This document shows, in pieces, positions 48,147 through 57,699 of a stretch of DNA of 64,000 nucleotides (its first letter is position 1; every line of letters starts with the position of its first letter). A program made the position numbers and the translations under genes. Location of the stretch: NCBI GenBank assembly GCA_015680685.1, contig MNCI01028403.1:205873-269872 (forward strand), written 5' to 3'. The stretch is from Gnetum montanum (lineage: Eukaryota; Streptophyta; Gnetopsida; Gnetales; Gnetaceae). Below the pieces are notes generated by a model. It worked only from the letters and a program-made list of their open reading frames with translations. It was not told the DNA's origin and ran no database searches.

Positions 48147-48349
48147 TGTAACATCCCAAGGAAAATTTACATTTGCATATGTAGCCTAATAGCTAGAGTG
48201 TTTACACTATAATTGTTGGCACATTTTGGCCATTTCATGGAACAGGTGGACTTATTTGCAAACGGTAAGATGCTAGATATTTTAGCCACATTTATAGGGA
48301 ATTATCCATCTAGTGCACATGAGGTAGGCGCTTGGGAGGGATGCCAAAA

Positions 48350-48836
48350 AAAAAGATAATGTTGATGTCAAAGGTCAAAAATTAGGAAGGTGTTGTAAAT
48401 TTTGATGATATTTTAAGAGAGTCTAATGCTTTTATGGTTGCTCGAGGATATCTTGGTATGGAGATTTCGATTGAGAAAATATTCTTAGCACAAAAAATGA
48501 TGATTTACAAGTACAATCGCTTAGGCAAACCAGTCGTAATTTCAACCCAAATGTTGGAGTCTATGATTAAGTCTCCACGTCCAACTCAAGCTAAAACAAC
48601 TGATGTAGCAAATACTATTCTTAATGGTATTGATTGCGTAATGCTCAGTGGTGAGAGTGCAGCAGGTATGTATCCTGAACTGGCTGTAAAAATCATGGTA
48701 CTCATATGTATTGAAGCAGAGTCTTAGTTGAACTATGGTGCCATATTCAAAGAATTAATAAGATCTACTCCTCTTCCTATGAGTCCATTGGAGATTCTTG
48801 CTTCATCTACTGTCTAAACAATCAACAAAACAAGGG
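48350..48836 (+). pseudogene. Cytosolic pyruvate kinase fragment
   Basis: About 160 codons match plant cytosolic pyruvate kinase (phosphoenolpyruvate + ADP to pyruvate + ATP, last step of glycolysis). Motifs in order: [110 protein letters not shown]. The aspartate of ARGD, which binds the catalytic Mg2+, is tyrosine. A TAG stands where the family has Gln (KVKN-stop-EG), and two further stops follow. The N-terminal barrel and C-terminal domain are missing. No intron is seen within it. It lies inside the TG...CA insertion, so it is a captured, dead copy. Confidence 0.9.
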
Positions 48837-49099
48837 CATCCTGATAAGAATCTGATCCCAACAATTCAATAAATGCAGAGCACACATGGAGGTCTTGCAC
48901 TGAATCAGCATTTACAGCTATATTCTACAAGAAAAAAATTAATTGTGTCTCTAGTCTCTCCAAAAATGCAAACAAGATCAATCATGGCTTACAACTTGAG
49001 AAAACCTCTATGGTCAAAAATTATGAGAGCATTGTTATGTGCAGCCATTTTTACTGGATGCAAGAAAAACAAAAAATAGAAATCATGGATACTCCAATA

Positions 49100-50000
49100 A
49101 CATGCAGTATTGGGAAAATTTGGCCATGAACCAGAAAGAAGAGAAGGAGAATGAGCCCACTGGCTGCATTTCCACCTATGATTTCTGCTGAAGTCGCATG
49201 AGCAACTCGCCTATGCTCCATTCTCTATGCTGGCATTCACAAAGCTCCACCAATACTCTGATGTTGCACAAGAATTAGCTTTGCTCAGCGATCTCGACGA
49301 TTCGTGTTACAGAATCGAGCAAGAAACTACAGAATCCTCTTAGAAATCCAACCTATGGTGTTGTAAGGGTTTGACAGAAAATTTGCATCATGTCGACATT
49401 TTGTTGGATGGCGCAATTCTCTTCCTGCACCGATGTGAGCTGACAGAGTTCAATGATGGCACGGTGGCCGAAAAAATATGGTGGGTGCCGCTGAAGAGGA
49501 CAACGACGGCGAGAGCAAAGAGGATGACAACGGTGAAGAATCAAACCCTGCAAACACTATGGTTACTGATGCTATTGCGGCTGAACCAGGGGAGGGTTTG
49601 AACCCAACTGAGAGCCAAACGCAAAGTTGAGGTTGCTCTGGGTGTAGCAGCTGGGTGTTTCCTGCGCACTGCCACAGAAAGGAAATAGCGAGCCACTGCC
49701 AGAAGAGCTAGTGCATGCATCGCTGATGCCAGAAGAGCTAGCGCATGCGCCACCATCGTCGCCAAAAGAGCTTGTCGTCGTTGCTGAAGCAGGAGAAAAT
49801 AGCCTGAGCGCAGCCATCCACCTGGGCAAACTTTCCGCGGTTGCGATGATGGCCGCAGCGAGGAAGAGGACGCGCAGATCTGGGCGCACGAGAGCCAATT
49901 TTCGCAGGCAGAGGCGTAGGCGTGGGTTCAGCCACAGAAGGCGTAGGCAGGGGTTCGGCCAGAGGAGGCAGAGATCGTGGGCGTGAACGGTGGTCAGGAG
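49100..50000 (+). other. CpG-rich, coding-like patch
   Basis: Much higher GC and CpG than anything nearby, densest at 49440-50000. Several overlapping open frames exist on both strands, as expected from GC-richness alone. Plus-strand stretches with protein-like character include one near 49225-49320 (KLHQYSDVAQELALLSDLDD) and an acidic one near 49480-49620 (EEDNDGESKEDDNGEES). A short imperfect repeat (GCCAGAAGAGCTAG) occurs at 49700 and 49730. I cannot name a gene. It may be a second captured host fragment, recent enough to retain CpG. Confidence 0.45.
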
Positions 50001-50647
50001 ATTGGGCCTCTAAAAACAACACCTTGTAAAGAAAAGCGCACAACATAATATCACATCATCATCCTTGTATTGACCTTGATTTTATTTTACAAAAAAAGAA
50101 GAAAGGTTTTATTAACCGATGCCATGCCCAAAGTAATAACATAAAAAAATATTAATACGGGCATAAAGTCACAATTTAAGTTTTAATAATAATCTATATG
50201 GAAGGGTTATAGGAAGTTTATTGGATAAACCTTTGGCCATGATAGCTTTTGTTTTCTATAGTAGTAACTTTTTGTGAAAGTTGTAACTTCCTAGCCTTAA
50301 TCCCATGGTGTTTGTAACCACCACCAAGGCCACTTGTCAACTAAATGGGCTACTTCTCAACCACCAAGGACACGTGTCAGCTGTAGCTTGTTTCTCTGCA
50401 TGGTGAAGACACTTGGCAACTCAATGAAGACACTTGGCAATTACATGGGACACATGTCAGATGCAGCATTTTTATCTCTTTTGTGGTTGAAACCACCCAA
50501 TATTGTTGTAACTTACCTAACTTGTTGGGCAAGTAACCTCCTAACTTGTTGGACAAGCAATTTTCTAATTGGTTAGTCAAGTTACTTGGGAGAGAAGTTA
50601 GGTAAGATATTTTTAAAAATGTAACTTCCCTACCTACCTTGGAATCC

Positions 50648-50763
50648 TATAAATAGGCTTCAAGGGTCAAGGGGAAGGGGGAATCAGATAAGAAGGAAGT
50701 CTCACATCATACTTGGAAGATTTGTAAAGGAGATTTCTTGAAAGATGGCTTGCTAGAATAAAG
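50648..50763 (+). promoter_or_regulatory. TATA box and polyadenylation signal of an LTR-like segment
   Basis: TATAAATA at 50648-50655 is followed at 50757 by AATAAAG, a spacing seen in short R regions of LTRs. Upstream (50300-50470) is a set of repeated 'gacacttggcaac' / 'gacacgtgtcag' motifs. Confidence 0.5.
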
Positions 50764-52642
50764 ATTTTAGCCTCTTTGTCATGGTCCTGTGAGTTATGCA
50801 TTTCATTTTTGTTTTGTTTAAATTACTTAGCTAGTGCTTTAGATAGTATCATCCTTGGCAAGTAATTTTGGGATTTTTAGATTGCTCTTATTGTTCTTGT
50901 TGCCTGATAGAAATTTCTGTTAAAATTTTTCCATAAAAGCACTAGGGAATAAAATCCTTAAGAGCATTTTAGTAGTAAATTTCATTATTGAGCAACGTTT
51001 GGGAACTGCTATNTGGTTGAGCCTTGGAGGTTTGAACAATTCGTAGATATTGAATTTGGAATAGCTTTATTGCGAAGTGTTTACTCGTGTCATTTTACCT
51101 TGTTTAAATATTTGAGGTCCACACAAATCTGCTTTCTTTTCTTTTTTGTCTATTTCCATTGAATCTTGCTCTATTTCTAGTTTTCTTGTGGAACTACCTC
51201 TTTCTCTGGGGAAAATTAGGAGTAGATTTGCAGAGTTGTGCTCAAATGTTTTTGCAAAATTTTACTTGTTACAAGCAGGTATTATAAGGACCGCGTAGAC
51301 TAGGTAGTTGAACAAAATAGGAAACTTTTAATAACTCACAGTACTTGGCAAAGTTGGTTGAATCTCTTTAAAGTAAGTCATTTGTAGTTCACACACAATG
51401 CAATTGTTACATTTTACACAACCACACACCGCAACAGCACACACACATACTCACATTAACTACTGAGTTTATTTGGAGCTATCTAGGCCTTGGTGTTGCC
51501 AGAGACCAGCAGGCACCTAAATCCTGTTCGAGGACACTCGTTGGCGGTCGCGTCCCAAATGGTCGCCATCAGTAATATAATGGGAATTTCAAAGGAAAAA
51601 ATAATTGCCCATTTTCCATGAAAAATTCCTACATCATGGCTTTTACTGTGGCTTAGTTTGAACAATTTCTAATTTACAAAGATGTAATGTTTATCTTACA
51701 AGTTGAAATTCTCATTCAAGTTGATGTATAGAGGTCACAAATGTAAATATGCTACCAAAATTTACTAGTAAAATCCAAAATGTTGGTACTTTATATGCTA
51801 GAAAAATAGCCCAAAAAAATTACCAACATTGGTAGGAAAAGATCTGTATGCTAGAGGTTCATATGCTATAAATTTGGGTGGTGTAAATGCCAATTATGTT
51901 AACATAACACTACCTAAAAGGTAATATACATTAGCATATACACTAGCATGTATGCTAATGGGAAATTCTAATTATGCTAGAATTTTGGGCCAAAAACCAA
52001 ATTATGCTGGCATTCACAAGTTGTAGATTATGCTCATTAGAATCATCTAACATGCTGTAGTAATCAGTAGCATAAAATTAGCAATGCATTAGCGTATTTA
52101 AGCTAGAATCTTACACATCTTTTGGACTTTTTAGAATTTTTGCAAATTGAGGCTGAACTAGAGATATTCAGATCAATGCAAATTTTAGAGATCCATAACC
52201 ATCATAAGCAACCTATGCACTGTGAACAACCTTAATGGAGAGAAACAATGATAGATCACTAGAGTTTGACAGATAATTTGAGCCTTCAAGTGAAAATCAA
52301 ATTATGCTCTACATGAAATCTACTCATGAATTTTCAAGCCTATAATATGTATTTTCTAAATTTTTCTTTCCTTCACATTTAATACAAATTTACAACTCTT
52401 GGTATAATTATTATGCTTTGTTTATTTATTTATCATTTAAATTATTTATGCTAGGAATTACCATTTCATACATGTTTTAAATGCTTAATAATAGATCCAC
52501 TAAGCCATCAAGTGATCTACTTGACCATTTGAGGTGCTTCAAATCCTCTTCCAAGGCTAGTTTGAATCTGGGGTTAAACTATCATGCTTTGAAATTTTTA
52601 GCCCTCTAGCACCAAATTTTTTAGCCTCTATAGTAGGTTATA

Positions 52643-52895
52643 AAGATTATCCATAAATACTTCAATATCATTTTCAATCTATTTCTATAAGATGCTAAGT
52701 ACAAGTTTCTTGAAAGTTATGGTAGCATTACATAGGATGAATGGCACTTGCTTGTATACAAAAGTTCTTCATGAACTAGTGAATTTTATTATATCCACTA
52801 TATCTTCCATGATGAGCCTTCCACCATCCTTGTTGAAGTGGTTGGCTAATGTTGGAATGCATGGAGTGTTAAAAATTTGGCTTTTATGGCTTCGA
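52643..52895 (-). pseudogene. E3 RT N-terminal half
   Basis: The minus strand shows YSGYNKIH (the FSGYNQI palm motif), then FVYKQVPFILCNATITFKKL, an altered MPFGLCNAPATFQ motif. Next is IEVFMDN, the catalytic xxDD box with its second aspartate changed to asparagine. It stops at 52643 and continues at 32484 on the other side of E4. Confidence 0.85.
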
Positions 52896-53321
52896 TGTTG
52901 GGGGCATGTAGTTTCTACGTAGGGGAAGGGGGAGAAGTTTCCAAGTTGAGGGGAAACCGCTCACTCCTCTACATTGCGGATAGTTGAAATTTACCCCTTG
53001 TAAGTGATTCTAGCATAGAAAAATATATATCCCCTATAAAACCCATCAAAGTGCCATTTTTGGCATTCCAAAAGGCATTTTTGAATGTCCCGTGCCCACC
53101 CCCCAAAAGCCCAAATATAAAGACTAGGTAACCTTTTTCACTTGGGGAATGAGGCTGACCACTTATGAGGCATTTTTCAACTCCAAAACTATGGAATATG
53201 TGAGATTTCCCCTCATAGATTACAATATTCACATTTAGAATGAAGGTTTAGCTTGGATTTTATGGGGTTAAAGCTACATGGTGAAAATTGGCTATAACTT
53301 GCAAATTTTTGTGGTGTTTCA
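52896..53321 (-). repeat. E5 3' LTR (426 bp)
   Basis: Bounded by TGTTGGGGG at the left and GTTTCA at the right on plus, hence TGAAAC...CCAACA in element sense. The right edge follows the purine tract directly. Inside are a TATA-like TTTTATAG and G-rich stretches. No partner LTR is in the window. Confidence 0.7.
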
Positions 53322-53337
53322 ATCGCTCCTCTTTATT
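53322..53337 (-). promoter_or_regulatory. E5 polypurine tract
   Basis: In minus sense AATAAAGAGGAGCGAT directly precedes the 3' LTR. It and the 45 bp upstream match the same stretch of E4 (48085-48146). Confidence 0.72.
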
Positions 53338-53464
53338 GGTGTCTGGAGGATTGAACCGAGAGGCATTGACAAAGAATACAAAATACTACTACATATTATA
53401 ACATTATAATGCATATAGGCCACATCGGATGATAAAACCAAGTTATCCAGGTCATCAAAGTTGC

Positions 53465-53580
53465 TATTTTAAGGCTGTGGTAGGCCATGGTACTAGTTTA
53501 AGGCCTCATAGGTTATGTTGCTAGTTTAAGATCATAGTAGACCATGTTTCCAATTTAAGATTGTACAGGATTGCTAAAAG
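53465..53580 (-). repeat. E5 3'-side GGCCT repeat
   Basis: About three to four units near 31 bp, in minus sense built on CATGGCCTACCACAGCCTTA and AACTAGCAACAT. Same family as 37984-38107. Confidence 0.7.
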
Positions 53581-53689
53581 TAGGCTTGCTTGTTGATGAT
53601 TATTGGCTACATGTAGTATGGATTTAGATAAGAATGATTGATTATATTGGACAAATCATTCCAATCCATGTCAACTATCCTATATTCTC

Positions 53690-54660
53690 TGTTCATGCAA
53701 GCTCTAGTGATAGGAAAGGATCCTTCCTAGTTGGCTGACAATGTATGTTCACAGATGGCTTTGAGGACTAGGTCATCCTTCTTGATCTTATGGATGGTCA
53801 AGTTATGGTGATGCTATTATTTTTTCCTCTCTTGATAGTATTTGATGTGAGAAAGCACTTGCATATGTTGTTCTTGCACTGAATCTAGGGCTATTATCCA
53901 AAACTCCTTATTTTGCTCATCGTTGATGAAGTTGGTCAAGGCTACTCAGAGTGAAGACACCTATAATCCAAGAGGTAAAACAACTTCAAAATCATATATC
54001 AAGCTATATGGTGTTACACTAGTGGTCATGCAGTAGGTTGTTCTGTATGCCCATAGTGCATGGACAAGTTGCTTATGCCATTTGTACTTGCTATTATTGA
54101 ACATCTTCTTGAGAAAATTAATGATGGCCTTGTTGCTTACTTCTGCTTGTCCATTAGCTTGAGGGTAATAAGGTGACAAGAGAGAATGCTTAATTCTTAG
54201 GTTATGATAGAAATATTTGGTTTCTTGGCTACTAAATTATGGTCCATTATTTGTAACTATAGTCATGTGTATGCCAAAATGGGCTACAATGTTATCCAAG
54301 ATGAATTTGCAAACCTATTCAGCTATAGTCTTCCTTAAGGAAATACCCTCAACCCACTTGATAAAGTATTCAGTTTTGGTGATGATGAAGTTATTCCTTG
54401 TAGAAGACTTGGGCATTATGGGTATAATGATATCCAACCCTCTTTGAAATGGCCATGTTATTTGAGTGGTATGCAAATTAGTTGATGACACATGTATACG
54501 GTTGCTATATGGTTGGCACATGTCACAACGCTTAACCTTATATAGAGAGTCATTTTTAATATGAGGCCAATAGTAGCCTAACCATCTAATCTTAGTAGCC
54601 ATAGCTCTATGTCCTATATGTCCTCCATAAATGCCCTCATGAACCTCCTCTAGGACTGTT
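53690..54660 (-). pseudogene. E5 integrase, degenerate
   Basis: The zinc-binding end (54315-54602) shows GYYWPHIKND and RCDMCQPY. The core has RGLDIIIPIMP and TEYFIKWVEGI, then at 53961-54179 SPYYPQANGQAEVSNKAI, WHKQLVHALWAYRTTY and TPYSLIYDFEVVLPL. The C-terminal end (53690-53930) has KKDDLVLKAI and the SAN-stop-EGSFPI remnant of a GPNWEGPY motif. Stops and shifts separate these blocks. The motif set is that of Tat integrases. Confidence 0.88.
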
Positions 54661-54959
54661 TTGACTTAGGTTTTACCTAAGAACTTTAGGAGTATGCTAT
54701 CATAGGCTTGTTGACATAATGTGTTATTTCCTATGATGACATATTGGTTCGATTGCTTGTGTATGACATCCTTTTGAATATTAGTCAAGCCTTATGAGGA
54801 TTTTCCATGCATAAGGTAAAATTTGATAACATCATACTAGTCCTTGGTAGGAGTAGTATGAATGACATCCACAAAGCTCTCCTCAACATTTTAAGTGATA
54901 AATGTAGCACAATCCATAGTTAATGTGGGGAACTTACTAAACACATCTAGCATCACACT

Positions 54960-55400
54960 GAGGGCTAATGTTGCAATTGCATCAGTGATGATGTTATCAT
55001 TTTAGGGCATGTGTTGGATAGTAATGTCTATAAATTATTATAATAATTGCTTCCCTAGGTTACAATAAGATTGTAAATGTTGGGCTTTGCATGCATAGAC
55101 TTTGATTACTTGGTTAATCACAAGTTGTGAATTGGCTTTGATCATCAAGTGTCTAATTCCTAGGTCATGAGCTACCATAATCCCTTTGAGCAAACCCTCA
55201 TACTCCACTATATTGTTGGTACAAGAAAACTCAAAACAATACGAGAAAGGTCAGATTTCACTAGATGGAAATGTTATTATGGTGGAGGCACTAGCCCCAT
55301 GGGTAGTTAAAGCTTTGTCCAAGTGCATGACTACCTCATAACCATTGGCACTTAGCTAATGACATTAATATGTTCATTGGAAAACTCAAGATCTATGGTT
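54960..55400 (-). pseudogene. E5 second (archaeal-type) RNase H
   Basis: In minus sense GASASTIITFPS is followed by CFEFSCTNNIVEYEGLLKGI, VAHDLGIRHLMI, NSQLVINQV and VYACKAQHLQ. Tat elements have CTNNxAEYEALIxGL and GDSQLVVNQV at these places. The aspartate of GDSQL is asparagine here. This extra domain lies between RNase H and integrase and classifies the element. Confidence 0.85.
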
Positions 55401-55559
55401 GCTTAGTCATCAACAGGTGAGATTGTAAGTTATACAACTATAGCTTGTTGTTTTGTTAAAGATTGAGAGATGTAATAAATGTTGAACTCCATAATTATGG
55501 CTTTCCATTAGGCTATACAATTACTTTCTTATAAATTGGTTGTTATGGCTGTAAGCATG

Positions 55560-56760
55560 TTATCCTTGCAAATGATATTAACTTAGCTTCTGAAGAGGTA
55601 ATGTCTCCACTTCTTCAATGAAAAGGCTAGTGCTAGACAATACTTCTCTACTTCAGTGTATTGAGTCTTATGAGTAACTAATACATGGATAAGGTAGCAT
55701 ACTAGCACCTCTTCTCCATCATCACATTTTTGAAAAAGTCTAAAAGTAATGGATGTGTTAGATATGATAAGGTAGATGTAAAATAATTTACTCTCTTGTA
55801 GAGGATAGACCATTGGTAGTTGTGTCAACTCTTACTTAATGTTTTCAAAGCCCTCTTGGCATTGAGCCATCCACTCATAGTGAAACCTTGTCTTAAGCAA
55901 GTGTTGCATGGGTTGCAATTTGTTTGTAAGCCTAGTGAGGAACCTATGAATAAACTACAATGTTCCTTGTATTTCCCAAATTTCCTTAAGGTTTGTAGGC
56001 ACTACTAATTTGGATATGGCCTTAACCTTATTAGGATCAACATGTATCCCTAGTTTAGACACAATAAAGCTAAGCATCTTACTAGCCTTGACACTAAAGA
56101 CATATTTCTTAGGGTTAAGCCTTAGCTCCTATTTGAGACATCATTTAAGCACAAGGTCTAGGTCATTATCATGGTCACCAGCCACTTTGGACTTAATAGC
56201 TATGTCATCTATGTAATGATTAAGCAAATCTAGCATGTAATCACTAAAGATATAGGTCATGGCTTGCTCATAAGTTGCTCTTGCATTCTTAAGGCCAAAG
56301 GGCATCATGGTATAGCGAAAGATACCCTAAAGGGTCATGAAGGTCATGTTAAGTTAATGTTCTAGGTTTATCCTAATTTTTTTGTATCTTGAGAATCCAT
56401 CCATAAAGGACAACAAGACATGTCTAGTTGTCATATTAATAAGTTGATCAATACTATGTAAAGGGAAGTCATCGTTGATAGTTGCTTTATGTAGGTCTTA
56501 GAAATCAATGCAAATATGGATACTTCCATTTTTCTTAGTGACTACCACTATGTTGGACACCCATTTTGCATAATTCATAGCCCTAATGAAACTAGCTTAG
56601 TAGAGCTTTGAAATCTCATTGTGAATTACTAGGGAAAAATCAGGTCTAATCTTACTCACTTTTTACTTAATCAGTCTAATGCTAGGGTCCAATATGATGT
56701 TCTGCTAGACTAAACATGGGTATAGGCCTTGCATTTCATCATATGACCAAGCATATGCCT
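55560..56760 (-). pseudogene. E5 reverse transcriptase and RNase H, degenerate
   Basis: RT motifs in minus sense: WVSNIVVVTKKNGSIHICID (56530-56590), FPLHSIDQLINMTT, LLSFMDGFSRYKKI, YTMMPFGLKNARATYEQAM and the intact catalytic box in HYIDDIAIKSK (near 56195). The connection has LNPKKYVFSV and LGIHVDPNKVKAIS. RNase H at 55583-55828 ends YTEVEKYCLALAFSLKKWRHY. Several single stops, but long stretches remain in frame, so E5 is better kept than E3. A plus-strand reading of the same DNA has no meaning. Confidence 0.9.
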
Positions 56761-57324
56761 TAATGTTGCTTTGTAGGACCTTTGTGACATCTTGAGCCCA
56801 GTAGGTTCTAGTGAGAAACTTAGTTTAAGGGCTTTCTCCTATTTATTGTGTGTTGTGATAAGAACCTCAAATAGAGAGTCTTTAGTTATGTGACTCACCT
56901 CTAAGTCAATGGTTTTGACTACATTTTTAGGCCATTATAGAGGTCTCTCTATTGAGGCTATGCAGTCAACAAGGCTCGTAGGCTTAAGATCTAGGCAATC
57001 AACATTGATACACCATTTAACATTACTATGAGGTCCATGAGGACAAAAAGGAAAATTGATTTGCTTCTAGGTACTCATAATTGGATCCTACATGTCAACG
57101 AAAAGAACATTAAGTGAAACTCAGGTAAATATGAATAAATAATGTAGAATGCTATAAAATTATGTAAATACATTCTATTCTAATGCAAACAAGGTCATTC
57201 AAGGCTACCGATAATGTAAGGGAAAGTTAACAAAGTAAGATAGAGTTCAAATAAAGTTCAAACAAAGTTAAGCAAGGGGAAGTATGATAAATAAGACTAC
57301 AAATAATTGTTAAAGGTCATGATT
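56761..57324. other. Region upstream of E5 RT, nothing recognised
   Basis: No protease motif can be found on the minus strand here. Confidence 0.4.
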
Positions 57325-57650
57325 TTTCTAGTTCTAGGCCTTAATGGGCCATGGTCTCATGGTGCTAGATGGTGGCCAAGGAAGGTCAAGCCCCACTATT
57401 TAATGCTAATCAAGGGCTAAGAAGAGGTAGATAAGGCTATAATAAGTCAAATAAAGTAAATATAAGACGACATAAAGGCTATAGGAAGGTTATAAGGGTC
57501 AACAACGTAACACAAGACCAAAAACAAGTTGAAACATCATGTAATAAGGCTAAATAAAATAAAATAGGCTACATATGGTGAAATTTAGCTAATATAGGTA
57601 AAAAAGGCTTAGGTTTTGCCAGTTTTAGGCCTTAGTGAACCAATATTTAA
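57325..57650 (-). repeat. E5 5'-side GGCCT motifs
   Basis: Two units, near 57325-57365 and 57608-57640, in minus sense CCATTAAGGCCTAGAACTAG and CACTAAGGCCTAAAACTGG. The first matches the first unit of the E4 array over about 39 bp. Confidence 0.65.
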
Positions 57651-57699
57651 GGCTACAAGGCTATTAGGTCAGTTTGGACATTAGTCAGGGTTGTTTCTG

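Larger units (their letters stand above)
48214..51571 (+). mobile_element. TG...CA insertion with captured gene pieces, possible giant solo LTR
   Basis: It begins TGTTGGCAC and ends GCCATCA, with ATAAT (48209-48213) and GTAAT (51572-51576) as a near-perfect 5-bp duplication. TG/CA ends with a 5-bp duplication are the mark of an LTR integration. Inside I find no internal pair of repeats, no primer site I trust and no retroelement coding. It holds a pyruvate kinase fragment, a CpG-rich coding-like patch and a TATA/AATAAA segment. A single very large LTR that captured host sequence is the simplest reading; a composite non-autonomous element is the alternative. Confidence 0.6.
32490..52637 (+). 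mobile_element. E4: Tat-like LTR element with gag and protease, no pol, inserted in E3 RT
   Basis: LTRs of about 1.12 kb lie at 32490-33612 and 48147-52637 (the latter interrupted). TTGTA (32485-32489) and TTATA (52638-52642) flank the whole, a 4-of-5 target-site match. Removing E4 and one TSD copy restores the E3 RT frame. A weak Met-type primer site follows the left LTR and a purine tract AATAAAGAGAGG precedes the right LTR, so it reads on plus. Gag (34850-36420) and protease (37160-37680) are relics; no RT, RNase H or integrase of its own is seen. A LINE is nested at about 39900-45065. Confidence 0.85.
48147..52637 (+). repeat. E4 3' LTR, split by a 3.36-kb insertion
   Basis: 48147-48213 matches the start and 51572-52637 the rest of the left LTR (32490-33612). 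Together they give about 1.13 kb. The left LTR has no insertion at the same point (around 32560), so it serves as the empty site. Confidence 0.85.
25215..52895 (-). mobile_element. E3: old Athila-like element, split by E4 and truncated
   Basis: Minus-strand parts, read right to left, are RT N-terminal half (52643-52895), RT C-terminal half and RNase H (31700-32484), integrase (30488-31600), a spacer, and the 3' ORF copy B (25215-28083). The RT halves join in frame when the 20-kb E4 insertion is removed. Short motifs (IEVFMD, FKQFFHHLEKVL-type spacing, an integrase with HEGTCGGHYVG) fit the Athila branch. E5 cuts it at 52895, so the upstream part (protease, gag, 5' LTR) is not in view. No 3' LTR is recognisable left of 25215. 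Confidence 0.75.

Noticed and set aside
48434-48727. A functional pyruvate kinase gene
   Set aside because: Only the middle of the protein is present, the metal-binding aspartate is replaced, and stops flank it inside a nested insertion.
49541-50046. Four overlapping open frames in the CpG-rich patch
   Set aside because: GC-rich DNA is poor in stop codons, so frames open on both strands at once; Arg/Ala/Pro-rich content without motifs.
48214-51571. Helitron or DNA transposon
   Set aside because: No terminal inverted repeats and no TC...CTRR ends; the TG...CA ends with a 5-bp duplication fit an LTR integration better.
54217-54447. Plus-strand ORF of 76 codons
   Set aside because: It is the reverse of the E5 integrase, which has clear family motifs on minus.
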